NCBI GenBank assembly: GCA_022496205.1
Contig: WTXD01000001.1
Coordinates: forward strand, 1,922,001-1,986,000
Reading direction: 5' to 3'
Source of the DNA: Gloeopeniophorella convolvens
Taxonomy: Eukaryota > Basidiomycota > Agaricomycetes > Russulales
Length of the DNA: 64,000 nucleotides
Below the pieces are notes generated by a model, which did no database searches, was not told where the DNA came from, and saw only the letters and a program-made list of their open reading frames with translations. Below are positions 1 to 11,800 of the stretch, piece by piece (positions within the stretch are counted from its first letter, which is position 1; each line of letters begins with the position of its first letter). Position numbers and translations under genes: made by a program.

Positions 1-10
1 AGACGCAAAC

Positions 11-1281
11 ATGCCGATATCAGCGGAAGTAGAGGCTGCAATTAAATTCGCTACGTTCTATAATTCTCTAATCCTTGAGACAGTGCTCTTTGGTGAGTGC
101 ACAGAAGTTTCCGAGCCGTTGTCCGAGCCGTTGTATCCTGACCAAATTTACTATAGGGTTTTCCAGCGCGTTCTTTCTTCTCTCAATATATTTCCTCCTG
201 TACGCGAGTTTGCTCTTCCGATCGCAACCTTTTTCTAAACCTCCATAGGCGTAAAGGCATCAAGAGTAGAGCTGACGCGATCATGTTGGCCACGTCAACG
301 TTCATTCAATGCACTTCAATCATTCATTGGTCTCTCGAAGTGACCATCTGGTGTCAGTTTGTCATTATGGCCATTCCGCTCACGGAACCCATTCTGCAAG
401 CCCGCTTCTGGATGTCAATTCTATGCGTGCGTAGCGCTCGTGGCAAAATCCACGGATGTACTGACTCTGGCGCGGCTCTAGGTTGCTCTCACTGATGCAT
501 TCGTGGTATGGCGTGCAACGATGCTGTGGACCCGGTCCCCCTGGCGCGTCGCGGTCTCTGGCTGCATCGTGACCCTTGACACGGGTAAGCTCCGGCTCTG
601 ATCCGCTCGGCGCACATCTGAGATGGATGACGCCAGCGGTTCATCTGTTCGCGATGGGAACCACAGCCTTGAGCCCGTATGGGTTCTGGGCGCCTGGAAC
701 GGCTTCCATCGCCGTGTCCGTTTTGTGCAATTTGTGGGCAACCGTTCTTGTGGCGAACAAGTCATGGTTAGAAACGAAATACAGGACCAGTGGGCTGAGT
801 AGGCTAATGTCCGGTCCACTAGGCTGTACAAGGAACAGGTCACAGACATCCTGCGCACTGTACGAGGTCAGGGCCGGGCCATGATGATCATATCAATGCT
901 CCTAGAGTCTGGGATTGTGCCAGCAATCACTTGGGTACGTGCTTACTTCGATCCCGAGTCAAACTCGGGAACTCATCGTTGGCGAAGACTTTCTTGCTGG
1001 TCGCGTCCTCGTTGCCGTTCATTCTGTCAGAGGAAACGCTCATCATTACACTTGAGGGCATAACGCAAATATCGGTGATCCCTTGCGCTATCACGCCGCC
1101 GACAATGCCGACTCATCAGCTTTTCTAGGTCGTGTATGTGTCAGGTATCATCATCGCGATATGCCTAAGAAGATCCTTCTGCGGAGAAATCAAAAATTGC
1201 GAACTGGAGTTCTCACTAGATACGTACTTTGATCCGCCAGTGAAGAAGCCTATGAAGAGTGCCGCCGGCGGCACTTGGTGA
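11..1281 (+). CDS. Multi-pass membrane protein, family copy A
   Basis: Eight exons were read by eye: 11-92, 157-199, 249-426, 482-584, 637-766, 823-934, 988-1074 and 1129-1281, giving 295 residues in frame. The product is strongly hydrophobic with about seven likely membrane segments. Family signatures seen are an ETVLFG-like end of exon 1, RKGIKSRADAIML, LTDAFVVWRA, LLESG near the end of exon 6, and a short tail after the last segment. It is the first of five paralogues here (A-E) sharing exon lengths 43, 103, 112 and 87 nt. I do not recognise a named family or function; it does not show the usual DUF6533 start. The start is the first in-frame ATG, but it lies only 11 bases from the window edge, so an upstream start cannot be excluded. 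The exon 7 acceptor is GAAG, which is weak. Confidence 0.72.
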
Positions 1282-1894
1282 CATACCGGCACCGGTTGAT
1301 ACGAGGTGTGGTAACTGATACCCAAATCATCACTCACAGAAGCATTTCAGAAGTACTGTATTCTTACTATGGTAAATGAAATCACCGTATTTGAGATGGG
1401 GGTCAAGGGGACGGAGGGATTTCTGATTGCAGTGTGACATGATTAAAAGCTGACGACCTGGAGCCCTGGGTCGTTGCAGCATATCAAAACGGCGGAACTG
1501 CGACACTGCCAGTAGATCATGCACGTAAGTAGCTAGGGCACGGAAATATTGTAGGGAAACTGTTCTGATCCATTCGCCGGTCGAGCCCCAGCAACCTCTA
1601 CGCAAGTCTGGTGAAGGCCGGCCTTTTGCCTGACGATATAACAAGTCGAGCTAGCCCAATGCTGTGTTGTAAGATGGAAGCGGGCCAGATCGCAGTCTGA
1701 GGGCGTTAGACCTGATCAAAGCTCGGAGCTTCGGATGTCAGAGTAGCTGCTCGGGGAAGGCACGCGTGATTGCTACATGAGGGTATATAAGCACTGGCCA
1801 CGTCGTTACCTTGTCTCAATGCACTGCAGGTATCCGTGCGTCGAGTGTTGAGCACCCGCCTCTAGTCTACTGCATCAGTTAAAGGCCTGGAGCT
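1282..1894. other. Intergenic, promoter of copy B
   Basis: About 610 bases between two membrane-family genes. A minus-strand reading frame at 1330-1644 has no recognisable domain or supporting splice pattern. Apart from the TATA box near the right end I see nothing in it. Confidence 0.6.
1784..1790 (+). promoter_or_regulatory. TATA box of membrane copy B
   Basis: TATATAA lies 105 bases upstream of the ATG at 1895. Position and sequence fit a core promoter; the transcription start itself is not visible. Confidence 0.5.
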
Positions 1895-3341
1895 ATGCTG
1901 AACGCACAGCTATTATTCGAATTCGCCTTGTACTTCGCTGAGCTTTGGGAAACTATCCTATTCGGTCAGTACTTCAGTCCCTGTCCTCAGGGAACTAAGT
2001 GCACATCACCGCGATGAGCTCACTTTCGAACCACAGGACTTTTTACCGCCCTCCTCTTGTTCTCGGTCTGTGTACTTATGTGAGTAGATTATCATCCTAC
2101 CGTGAAGCTCGATTACTGGACGTCACGCAGTGACCGTGGATTAGAGGAAACTGGCCGTCGCATCCTACTTGCCGTCATGGTTCTCATGTGGGTCATCGCC
2201 GTCGTGCACTGGGCCATAAGCATCGTAATCACCGGGTACGACACGAGCGGACAAATCGCGGACAGCTCCCTGGACAAGGTGGCTATGGTTGCCGTCTTCC
2301 TCAACGTGCGTTGTGCCCCGTCTGCCGGAGGCACAAGCTGACGTCCTTGGGACCCTGGATTGACTGAATGCTACAGCTGACGATCAGTGATGCCATCGTG
2401 ATGTCGCGCGCCTGGCACCTCTGGGAGCGCTCGCGTGTCGTGCTTCTGATTTCGGTCCTGCTAGCGATGCTGTCATTCAGTGAGTCTTCTCTGTGATGCG
2501 ATCTGTAGGCAGCAGTCCAACAGCTGGTTCCAAACAGCGTCGATCGTCCTCAACTTTTCCGGTCTTGCGGATTCGGATATCCCAGTACCCGAGGCAGTCA
2601 ATGCAGTCGCATTTCTGCCACAGAACGAGTTCGCCGTGGAGATCGGCGGGCTGGTGGCAGTTATTTTTTCCATCGTCTCGAATTTGTGGGCGTTCGGGCT
2701 GGTTGCGACAAAAGCATGGTGAGCCAATGCTTATCCATCAGATGTGATCCATGCACTTCATCCTTCTGTCAAGGAAACATCGTCAATTTTTGAAGGCCCA
2801 GTTGTACATGAAACGGCGGCGGACCCGGATGGAGAATGTGCTAGCTTTGCTGCTCGAGTCAGGTGCCATCTACGCAGCGTTCTGGGTATGGGCAAGTGAC
2901 ATCCTCTACAAAGCCAACTGACCGCGTTGCGCTTCTAGATCATCCTCGTCGTGCTGAGGACGATATCCAATCCGCTTGTCGTTGCAGCCCACGCGGTTCT
3001 GTCAGAAAGCGTCTGTCAGATATCGGTCAGTGGCAACACGACGCGCTGCCCCGACCCGAACTGATGGAAAACAGGGAATCTACCCAACGGCCCTAATTAT
3101 CCTAATCAGCCGCGAGGTGGATATGTCAGCCGACCGAATCTCGACGTTCGCGCCGCGCAGCGTTGCGACCCCGCACGGTGGGGAACAACATGACAATGAC
3201 GACGGGACAACACGGAGAAGAACGAGAAGCACCAGCGATCTTTCATTAATTACGCTGATGATGATGAGGAACGCCGATCCCGGCGAGCGACAGAGTCATG
3301 AGGAAGAAGCAGTTGTTAAGATCGATTTGGCAAGCGTGTAG
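1895..3341 (+). CDS. Multi-pass membrane protein, family copy B
   Basis: Exons 1895-1964, 2037-2079, 2131-2305, 2377-2479, 2538-2718, 2774-2885, 2939-3025 and 3075-3341 give 345 residues. Visible family marks are ELWETILFG, RGLEETGRRILL, ISDAIVMSRAW, SNLWAFGLVATKAW, LLLESGAIYAAFW and GIYPTALIILIS. The cytoplasmic-looking tail is long, hydrophilic and arginine/aspartate-rich. Copy A lies directly upstream in the same orientation, so A and B look like a tandem duplication, although they have diverged well beyond a recent copy. The exon 4 donor is GTGAGT at 2480 and the frame is kept only with the acceptor at 2537. Function is unknown; a receptor or transporter role would be a guess. Confidence 0.78.
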
Positions 3342-3775
3342 CCACTCGGTATGCACGGACTGTTGTATCTACTGCGGAACCCCGGAGTAATGGACATTGA
3401 GCGCAGGGCGCAGAAATTGGGATTCATATTTCCTGTGTCGATGTCGGACATAGCGTCGTCAGCGCAGCAGCAGCAGCGAATCGGCTTTGTCAGAGTGAAG
3501 CAGAATGTTGCATTCTGCCGATGGCTGTATGGCGGAAACAGTGATCGCCCGTAGTGAACGAGTGCACCGAGTCGTCGTGCGGCGTTAGCCATCCTCTGTC
3601 TAGATACGGGAGGTTCTCGGGTGAGACCCCGATCGGGCTACGTGAGGCCAAAGGTCGCGAGGACAGCATACAATGCTAGGTCGTGAATCAACCGCCTGGT
3701 AAACAGCTCGACAATGAGATGCATTTCCCAGATCACGGAGAGAGCGCACCTGTCTGGAGCGCGGGGCAGAACAGC
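3342..3775. other. Intergenic, no clear feature
   Basis: Holds only short overlapping reading frames (for example 3351-3554) without recognisable domains. It lies between the tails of convergent genes. Confidence 0.6.
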
Positions 3776-4093
3776 CTATCGTTCAGGCCCCTTATTCGCC
3801 TCCCGAGCCTCAGCTGCACCGGCCTCCTCCACCGCAACATCTTCTTGCACCGCTACAACCTCCTGCACCTCGCCCTCCAGCTGAAGCGTGCCCAGAAGCG
3901 CATCCAGGCGGTCGAGAATTGTGTCGACACGGTCTTCGACGTCGCGTCCAACGCCATCCGCCTGTTCCAGCTGTCGCAGCAGCGCCGCGATGTCTTGGTC
4001 CGCGGCGTCGTCAGGGACCTCTGAGGCCTGAGCTAATAAGGCATGGATGCTCTCGATGTCGCTGGCAAGAGAATGTTCGTCGTTGGTGGGCAT
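3776..4093 (-). CDS. Small acidic coiled-coil protein
   Basis: A single uninterrupted frame of 105 residues starting MPTNDEHSLASDIESIHALL. The first two thirds look like an amphipathic coiled coil with regularly spaced Leu/Ile, rich in Asp, Glu and Gln (for example DIAALLRQLEQA). The C-terminal third is Val/Glu/Ala-rich and acidic. No membrane segment or signal peptide. The frame is open upstream to 4465, but that extension is antisense to THOC1 exon 1, so the ATG at 4093 is preferred. It is divergent from THOC1 with only 91 bases between the start codons. I do not recognise the family; a small subunit of a nuclear complex is only a guess from its neighbour. Confidence 0.55.
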   Translation of the reverse strand: MPTNDEHSLASDIESIHALLAQASEVPDDAADQDIAALLRQLEQADGVGRDVEDRVDTILDRLDALLGTLQLEGEVQEVVAVQEDVAVEEAGAAEAREANKGPER

Positions 4094-4184
4094 GAATGTA
4101 TAACGGTGATGGGATGTCGGAACAAGGCACGGAGGAGCGCGCCGGCGCGTGGCACGCGTCTCCTTGCCTCCGTCCCCCACCTCC
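4094..4184. promoter_or_regulatory. Compact bidirectional promoter
   Basis: Only 91 bases separate the divergent ATGs at 4093 (minus) and 4185 (plus), so both transcripts must start within it or inside the neighbouring gene. No TATA box is evident. Confidence 0.45.
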
Positions 4185-6725
4185 ATGGGCCACAGCTCCC
4201 CCACCGCAGCGCTGCGCGCCCTCCTCGACTCACTACCGCCACGGCCGTTCCAGAAGGATGACCTAGACAGGCTCGTGGCAGCGGCGCTAGAAGACACGCC
4301 TTCAAAGTTCTCCTCAGACGTGCGGCGCGGGCAGTGGGAGCTGGCACTCAAGACCGAGATCTTCACGCTCGCCGTACGCACGCTATACCAGTACCCTATG
4401 CACTCGCGGCTGAACGCTAGAGCAGTCGAAGGAGGGCCAAGCGCTGAGCGACCCCGAGACGACATACTATGACGAGCTGGAGGACAGGCTGGAGCTCGTG
4501 CTGACCTTCACCGAACAAGGTGCGCCCTCTGTGCTCTCCTCGCCGCCGCGCTGCCAGCTCATTCCAACCTCCAAGACGCATGCGAGCAGTCCTTTCCCTT
4601 CTCGACCCTCCAGGACCTCCTCGAAACGCAGACGATACCCTCCTGCTCACACATCTTCTCCTGGATCGAGGCGCGCGCCGCGCGGCTGACAGCCAACATG
4701 GTCCCGCAAAAGGGCAAGGCCCTCGTGCTGCTGCGCACGCTGAACGACCTCCTGCGCCGGCTCTCGAAGATGGGCTCCAACACGATCTTCTGCGGGCGCA
4801 TCCTCACGTTCCTCAGCGGCGTGTTCCCGCTCGGCGAGCGCAGTGGCGTGAACCTGCGTGGAGAGTACGGGTCCACGTGGGAGAGCGTGAAGTTCCCCCA
4901 CGAGGCAGAGGAAAAGATGGAGGTCGAGGCGGAGGCGAAGCCGGAGGAGGTCATGGCGGTCGACGAGACGCCTGTTGAGAAGGCTAAGCAGACCGAGGCG
5001 GAGAAGAAAGAAGGTAAGTGCGTCCCCGCCCCTTTGTGCTGGTGTTGACACGGTCATCTCTAGACCTTTACAACACCTTCTGGTCGCTGCAGCTCCCTTT
5101 CTCAAAGCCGTCACTATTCGCAGCGCCACAGACGTTCAATGAATTTCAAGAGGCCGTTAACAAGGCGCTCCCTGTCATCAAGGAGGCAACTGTGAAGGAA
5201 CGCGCCCTCACGGGTAGTCGCTCAGTCATGACCGGCGCAGCAGCCGCCAACCCTCTCAAGCGAAAGCGAGAGACAGACAGTCCCACAGAACAGACAGCAG
5301 GAAATGAGTACTTTTTTGCCAAGTTCCTGACGAGTCCGGACCTGCTTGACCTTGAGGTACGACCATTTCTCTCCACTCGCTCCCCGATAACCGACTTGCG
5401 CAGATCGCGGACACCCACTTCCGCCGCCAAGTCCTTCTCCAACTACTCGTACTACTTCACCACCTACAAACCTTTACGAAAGAAGCCAAGGCCTCGTGGG
5501 TCTCGCCCCGCAACCGCTCTCTCCAGATGGAATTCACACTCGAGGGCGACGCGGCCCAATGGGTAGCAGACACAATCGCGCGCGCGCACGAAGAGCTGCG
5601 GCAGACCGCGCCCGCCGGCCGCATCTTCGCGGACGCGGTCGCGAGCGTGCTCGAGCGCGAGCGCAACTGGGTGCGCTGGAAGAACGACCTCTGCGCGCCG
5701 TTCGACCGCGAGCCCGAGCCCGGTCCGGGGCTGGAGGAGCAGACGCGCCCGGCGCGCGAGGCGATGCGCGCCGAGCCGGAGGAGTGGCCGCACGCGCTGG
5801 GCTCCGCGCCGCTCACCGAGATCTGGGAGATGGGCTACCGCGACCTCAGGGACCTAGAGAACCCGTTCCAGTGCGTAAACCAATGCCCTTCTACGAATCG
5901 GTCTGATGCAGCTTCGCCAGGCCCGGGGACGTGAAGGACTTTGTGAAGAAGATCAAGCTGGAGGACACGCGGATCGAGATGCGCAAGAAGGCGCTGGCGA
6001 GGCAGGCCGAGCGCATCGCGGCCGCGCGCGCGAAGGCGGCGGCGGCGGCAGCGGCCCCGCCTCCCGCGCTCAGCACGCAAGAGTCCAGTGTGGCCGCGGC
6101 CGAGCAGGGCAAGCCGGCAACTCCTACGCCGACGCCCGCGGGCAGCCAGATGCACCCATCGCTCCCGGCAAAGCCTGGCTCGGCCGGGGGATCGGAGCCA
6201 TCGCCGTCCCAATCGCAATCGCAGCCCACGCCCACGCCGCCCCCTGCTACACCAACACCTGCTACGCCAGCGCCAGCCACACCGGCAGCGGAGCGCGTGT
6301 CGACACCTGCGCCCGCGCCCCCACCCGTTGCTACGCCGCCGGATGAGCAGATCGCTAAGCTCGAAGAGGTAAGGCGTGCCCGCTCATACACATGTGCTTC
6401 GATTCCCGGACTGACACGGACATTGTGTGTGTGTGTGCAGAACAAGCAGCGCTGGGCGTGGCTCGCGCTGCGCACGGCGCGCGACCAGCACCTCGCGCTC
6501 TTTGGGAAGATCGGCACGGGCGACGTCGTCGCGCTCGCGGCGGAGATCGAGCGAGAGCGCGAGCGCGAGGCGCGCGAGAGGGAGGCGGCCGTGGCCGCGG
6601 CCGCGCAGGCGCAGATGCAGACGGACGAGAGGACTTTGGAGGATGCGAGGGCGGATTCGAGCGAGGCAGGGAAGGACGCCGACGCGCCGAAGGACGTCGA
6701 GGGCGATGTCAAGATGGAGTCATAG
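4185..6725 (+). CDS. THOC1: THO complex subunit THOC1/Hpr1
   Basis: Seven exons (4185-4373, 4423-4519, 4576-5013, 5064-5356, 5404-5870, 5921-6368, 6441-6725) encode 738 residues. The core matches the THOC1/Hpr1 family: an N-terminal helical region, then [51 protein letters not shown] and [18 protein letters not shown]. It ends with a charged Ala/Pro/Glu-rich tail. THOC1 is part of the nuclear THO/TREX complex, which couples transcription to mRNP packaging and export. The ATG at 4185 gives [14 protein letters not shown]. The first intron (4374-4422) is supported because both sides are open only in different frames. The Pro/Thr/Ala repeats in exon 6 are low complexity. The family call is firm; exact intron edges are less so. 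Confidence 0.92.
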
Positions 6726-7250
6726 GCGCGGGTGGCACGTAATTGTACAGTGTGCTTGTGGCGCGTTGCTTGCTTCGAAGCTCGCTGTTGCCAACGCCGA
6801 GCCGTGGTGCTCGGAGCGGGCTCGGACAAACTGTGCAGTCGTTCCGAACGTGCGAGCGTCCGACCCTCGCTGGGGCTCTCGCCGCGAACCGTGCGCTCTG
6901 GGTCCGGGGGCAAAGCTGGAGAAGCCAGAACTGAACGAGAGCGAGAGCGAGTCGGGCTGGAGACGCCCGTTGTTGCGAACGACGCGATCGAAGGAAAAAA
7001 TTTGTTTTTGGAGGCGGGGCGCATATTTATATGTAACCGGGCCAGGATAGTCGAGATTACTTACAGACGATCCGATACTCTGCTTAAAACCAACCAACAC
7101 GACCCGAGGCGTACCCAACGTCGCTGCCCGCCGCCATCGCCATACTAGACTCTATAACTTATCCATCTTTCTTTCTAGCTTCTTGACCCGCTTTCCTATC
7201 CCGGACATACCCAGATTATATCCAGATCCATCAACACAACCCTCGACGCC
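6726..7250. other. Intergenic, promoter of the epimerase gene
   Basis: About 525 bases. An AT-rich stretch in otherwise GC-rich DNA at about 7018-7036 contains a TATTTATA-like sequence, and a pyrimidine-rich CT stretch runs from 7160 to 7200. Both would suit a promoter for the gene starting at 7251. Confidence 0.5.
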
Positions 7251-8719
<1,469 letters not shown>

Positions 8720-8894
8720 GGGCGCGCAGACGCAAACGCAGAACGCCGTTGTGTATATACCATGAGTGCGCGTAGACCTGCCTCGCCTCGCCTCGTACGT
8801 AAAACCAAAAATCGGAATGGATTGCTGTGTGGGCCGATACTGTACTGGTATAATATACACTCTGCGCTCTGGGGCATACTCATCGCGCGCGCAC

Positions 8895-9596
8895 TCAGAA
8901 GAACACGAACACCTCGTCCGTCCCGCGCCCGCCGACGACCTCCTCGGGCCGCACGACGCGCATCTTGCCCACGCCGACGGGCGCCCGCGCCTGCGCAGGC
9001 GCGGGCGACGGCGTCGCGGGGCCCACCGAGTCTGCGGGCGACGGCGGAGCGCCCGTGCGCGGCGCTCTGGTGGGGGTGGAGCTGAAGGCCGCCGCGACGG
9101 GGCTCGCGGGGCCCGAGCGTGGGGTGAATGCGCGCGCGGTCGGGTCGAGCTTCAGGTTAAACGCGGGCGGCGGGGCGCGCGGGCGTGCGGAGGGGTTCGG
9201 CGGCGGCGCCGAGCGGCCCTTCGCCTCTGCGGCGGGCGGCGGCGCCGCGGCCCTCTCCACGCTAGTAGTGGGCGCTGGGGGAGCCTGGTGGCGGTAATAG
9301 TACACCGCGGCGCCCGCGCCCGCTAGGAGTAACAACAGGACTCGCGCGCCGCCGCCTCCGCTAGAGGACGGTGCGACGGGCATGGGGACGAACGTCCCCG
9401 CGGGCGTGCGCACGAGCGTAAAGACGGACGGAGATGCTGGGGTGCTGGGGGCGCGGGCGAGGCGGAGGGCGAGGGCGGCGAGGGCGCGCAGGGCGCAGGT
9501 CGCGGCGGTTGTGTAGAAGAGGACGGTCATGAGCATGCTGTAGGCGGAGCGGCGGGCGGGGTCTGTCGCGGCTGGTGCAGGGGCGGCGGCGGGCAT
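8895..9596 (-). CDS. Small membrane protein, unrecognised
   Basis: One exon of 233 residues starting at the ATG at 9596. The N-terminal segment SMLMTVLFYTTAATCALRAL is probably membrane-spanning, and a second follows at ARVLLLLLAGAGAAVYYY. The rest is a Pro/Ala/Ser-rich, probably disordered tail ending in FVFF. There is no signal-peptide cleavage pattern, so the first segment is probably an anchor. It is divergent from ESS1 with 234 bases between start codons. I do not recognise the family. GC-rich DNA creates long open frames here, so the real coding status is only moderately supported, mainly by the two well-placed hydrophobic segments. Confidence 0.5.
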   Translation of the reverse strand: MPAAAPAPAATDPARRSAYSMLMTVLFYTTAATCALRALAALALRLARAPSTPASPSVFTLVRTPAGTFVPMPVAPSSSGGGGARVLLLLLAGAGAAVYYYRHQAPPAPTTSVERAAAPPPAAEAKGRSAPPPNPSARPRAPPPAFNLKLDPTARAFTPRSGPASPVAAAFSSTPTRAPRTGAPPSPADSVGPATPSPAPAQARAPVGVGKMRVVRPEEVVGGRGTDEVFVFF

Positions 9597-9830
9597 CGCG
9601 GGTGGTGTTTGTAGGCTGGGCGGGCGGAGGTAAGTAGCGTGTGTGGTTGTAGGTTGGCTGTGACGGCCAAAGTTGGCGGTTGGGGCGCGTCGGGGCACGT
9701 GCGTGCTACGCTGCGTCACGCGCACCGGCCTCGGCCTCGAGCTTGATCAGCAAGTTCAACAACGGCGCAGCGCCCGCCGTCGTCGTCGACCCCACCACCC
9801 CACCACCAACCCAAACCCAAAACAACCAAC

Positions 9831-10455
9831 ATGGTACGCCCGCCCACGCTATCGACTCGCTCGGCGAGCCAAGTCTGACGCAGCAGCCGCACAGTCCGGC
9901 TGGGAAGTGCGCATGTCCAACTCGCGCGGCGTGCCGTACTTCTACAACACAGAGACCAAGGAGTCCGTCTGGGACCCGCCGGCGGGGCTCGCGCCCGAGG
10001 AGGTCAAGGCGCTCCCGGGCGCCGCGCTGCTCGGTGGTGCGGGCGCAGACGCAGGTGCGCGGCCCGACAAGGTGCGCGCGAGCCACCTGCTCGTGAAGCA
10101 CGCCGGCTCGCGCCGGCCGTCCTCGTGGAAGGAGGTGCGCCGCGCTCCCTCCCTCCCCCCTCACCCACTCTAACACACGCGCGCACAGGCGAACATCACG
10201 CGCTCCAAGGAAGAGGCGATCGGCCTGCTGCGGGGGTACGCCAGCGAGATCGGCGACGACGCGCGCGCGTTTGGCGCGCTCGCGCACGAGCACTCGGACT
10301 GCTCGTCGCACGACCACGACGGGGACCTGGGCTGGTTCGGGCCCGGGCAGATGCAGCGGCCGTTCGAGGACGCGGCGTTTGCGCTGCGCGTCGGGGAGAT
10401 CTCGGGCGTTGTCGAGTCGCAGAGCGGCGTGCACCTCATCTTGCGCACCGGCTGA
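9831..10455 (+). CDS. ESS1: Peptidyl-prolyl isomerase Pin1/Ess1
   Basis: The first exon appears to be just the ATG (9831-9833). It is followed by 9895-10134 and 10189-10455, for 169 residues. After splicing the protein begins M-SGWEVRMSNSRGVPYFYN, the expected start of a WW domain, with KESVWDPP closing it. The parvulin domain shows ASHLLVKH, the phosphate-binding SRRPSSW, GDLGWFGPGQM and SGVHLILRTG. The enzyme isomerises phospho-Ser/Thr-Pro bonds, including in the RNA polymerase II tail, and is nuclear. The alternative of reading straight through the ATG puts the WW domain out of frame, which supports the three-base exon. Length matches the family. Confidence 0.93.
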
Positions 10456-11800
10456 GCGCCCGGGGCTGCGGTGCGTGCGCGCACATGGGCGGCGTAGATA
10501 GATAAGTGTGTGTACTATGGGCTGTACTGTATGGGCTTGCGTGCGTGCGTATGCGTCGAATCTTGATCGTGTCGCTATCTGCGTTTGCGTTTGCGCGCAC
10601 CGCGCTGATGGTGCGATACCCGGCGCCCGGCGATGCGCCGAAGAATCGCCCGGTGGCGCGCCGGCGTTGATTTCCTCGGTGATGCGTCGAGGCTTTGCAG
10701 TAGGCTTCTGCGCTGGAAGGTGGGCGATCTGTTTCGCTCGGGTCGGATGTCGGATGCGTATATTTAGGAGAGCGGGTGCGCTCTGGGGCCGCTGTTGCAT
10801 GGCGGCGAGGTGCGCATTGTAGATGCTGTTGTTATATCCGGGCTGCCGAGCCCCGGAGGCCTCGTGCTGCTTACATGTCCTGACTTGATATCTTCAGCCG
10901 AGAGCTCGCTCGCGCGTATGATCTAAGTATGTAGCCCTGTCGGGCGTGCTCTGAGCCGGCAGGAGGCAAGCGCGGCTTGCTTGCGTGCATCTCGCATTCA
11001 GAGACGCTCGGGACGGAGCACGGTAGCGCGCGGGCAGAGCCCCGAGGGCGACGCGTCTAGGGACACGTCACATGGTTCAGGGCCGGGCGCATGTGACGGT
11101 GGGGTAGTGTCGGACCGGACCGAGTGGAGGAGGAGCACGCGGTGCAGCGCTCGTTGTGCGCGGGAGCGCGTCTGCGATTGGAAGGACGCGGCGCCCGCTG
11201 GGCGAGCACAAGGTTCGGTCGCCCGCGTTGCTCAGGGCCCATGACATGCCTGACATCAAAACACAGAGTGCGTGGCGCAGATGCCGGGGCAGGCCGCGCG
11301 CAGCTGTAGAATGTTGGAGGAGACTTCCCTGTGCGCAGTAAAAGACGCGAAGAGCGGCTAAACTGTAGTTGCTGGTCCGAGTCGAGCGTTTCTGCGGGAC
11401 CGGGACTCGGAGTGACGGCGACGCTGCCGGAATGGACAACTGCAAGGCACAGGCACGCCGCTCGACCCAGTGCTCGCCAGGCTGCCTCGCAATCAGCGGA
11501 GAACGTCGCCGCTGCCTCGCCATCGCCTTCTGCACTGTTCGCGACCTCTCGCTGGGCTCTAGTCGAGCAGTTGTGCTATGTAGTTTGGCAGCTGGGGCAG
11601 GAAAATAAACTAGGGAGCAGTGTAGAGGTCGCGGCCGGGAGAGCGGCTCGGAGGGGACTGATGAAGTGAAATATTATCAACGCACGGCGCTTGCAACGCC
11701 CGCTTGCAATTGCCCGCAAGTCCTCCTCGTCGCCCTCCACGTCGTCCTCTGCGTCCTCTGCGCCGTAGACCGCGTCCCCCCTCCCACGACGCCCCAAAGC
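10456..11800. other. Long intergenic region, nothing recognisable
   Basis: About 1.3 kb of GC-rich DNA with several short overlapping open frames on both strands (for example 10981-11244 and 11077-11535). None shows a domain, a signal peptide or consistent splice sites. It precedes the deubiquitinase gene and may hold its promoter and 5' leader. Confidence 0.5.

Noticed and set aside
935..960. Apparent frameshift at the exon 6/7 border of membrane copy A
   Set aside because: With the acceptor GAAG at 987 exon 7 becomes 87 nt, the same as in three other copies, and the whole gene stays in frame.
1330..1644. 104-codon minus-strand frame between membrane copies A and B
   Set aside because: No domain, no start context and no splice partners; it lies in a promoter region.
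2472..2508. 37-nt intron in membrane copy B (donor GTCATT)
   Set aside because: Comparison with the other four copies shows exon 4 should be 103 nt, ending at 2479 with GTGAGT and joining 2538, which keeps frame.
4094..4465. Upstream extension of the small acidic protein (open to 4465)
   Set aside because: It lies antisense to THOC1 exon 1 and is composed of Ser/Arg/Gly-rich sequence; the ATG at 4093 gives a coherent coiled coil.
5891..7024. 377-codon minus-strand open frame
   Set aside because: Antisense shadow of the Ala/Pro-rich exon 6 of THOC1; no domain.
9706..10800. 364-codon minus-strand open frame
   Set aside because: Shadow of the Pin1 gene and its GC-rich flanks; Arg-rich, no domain.
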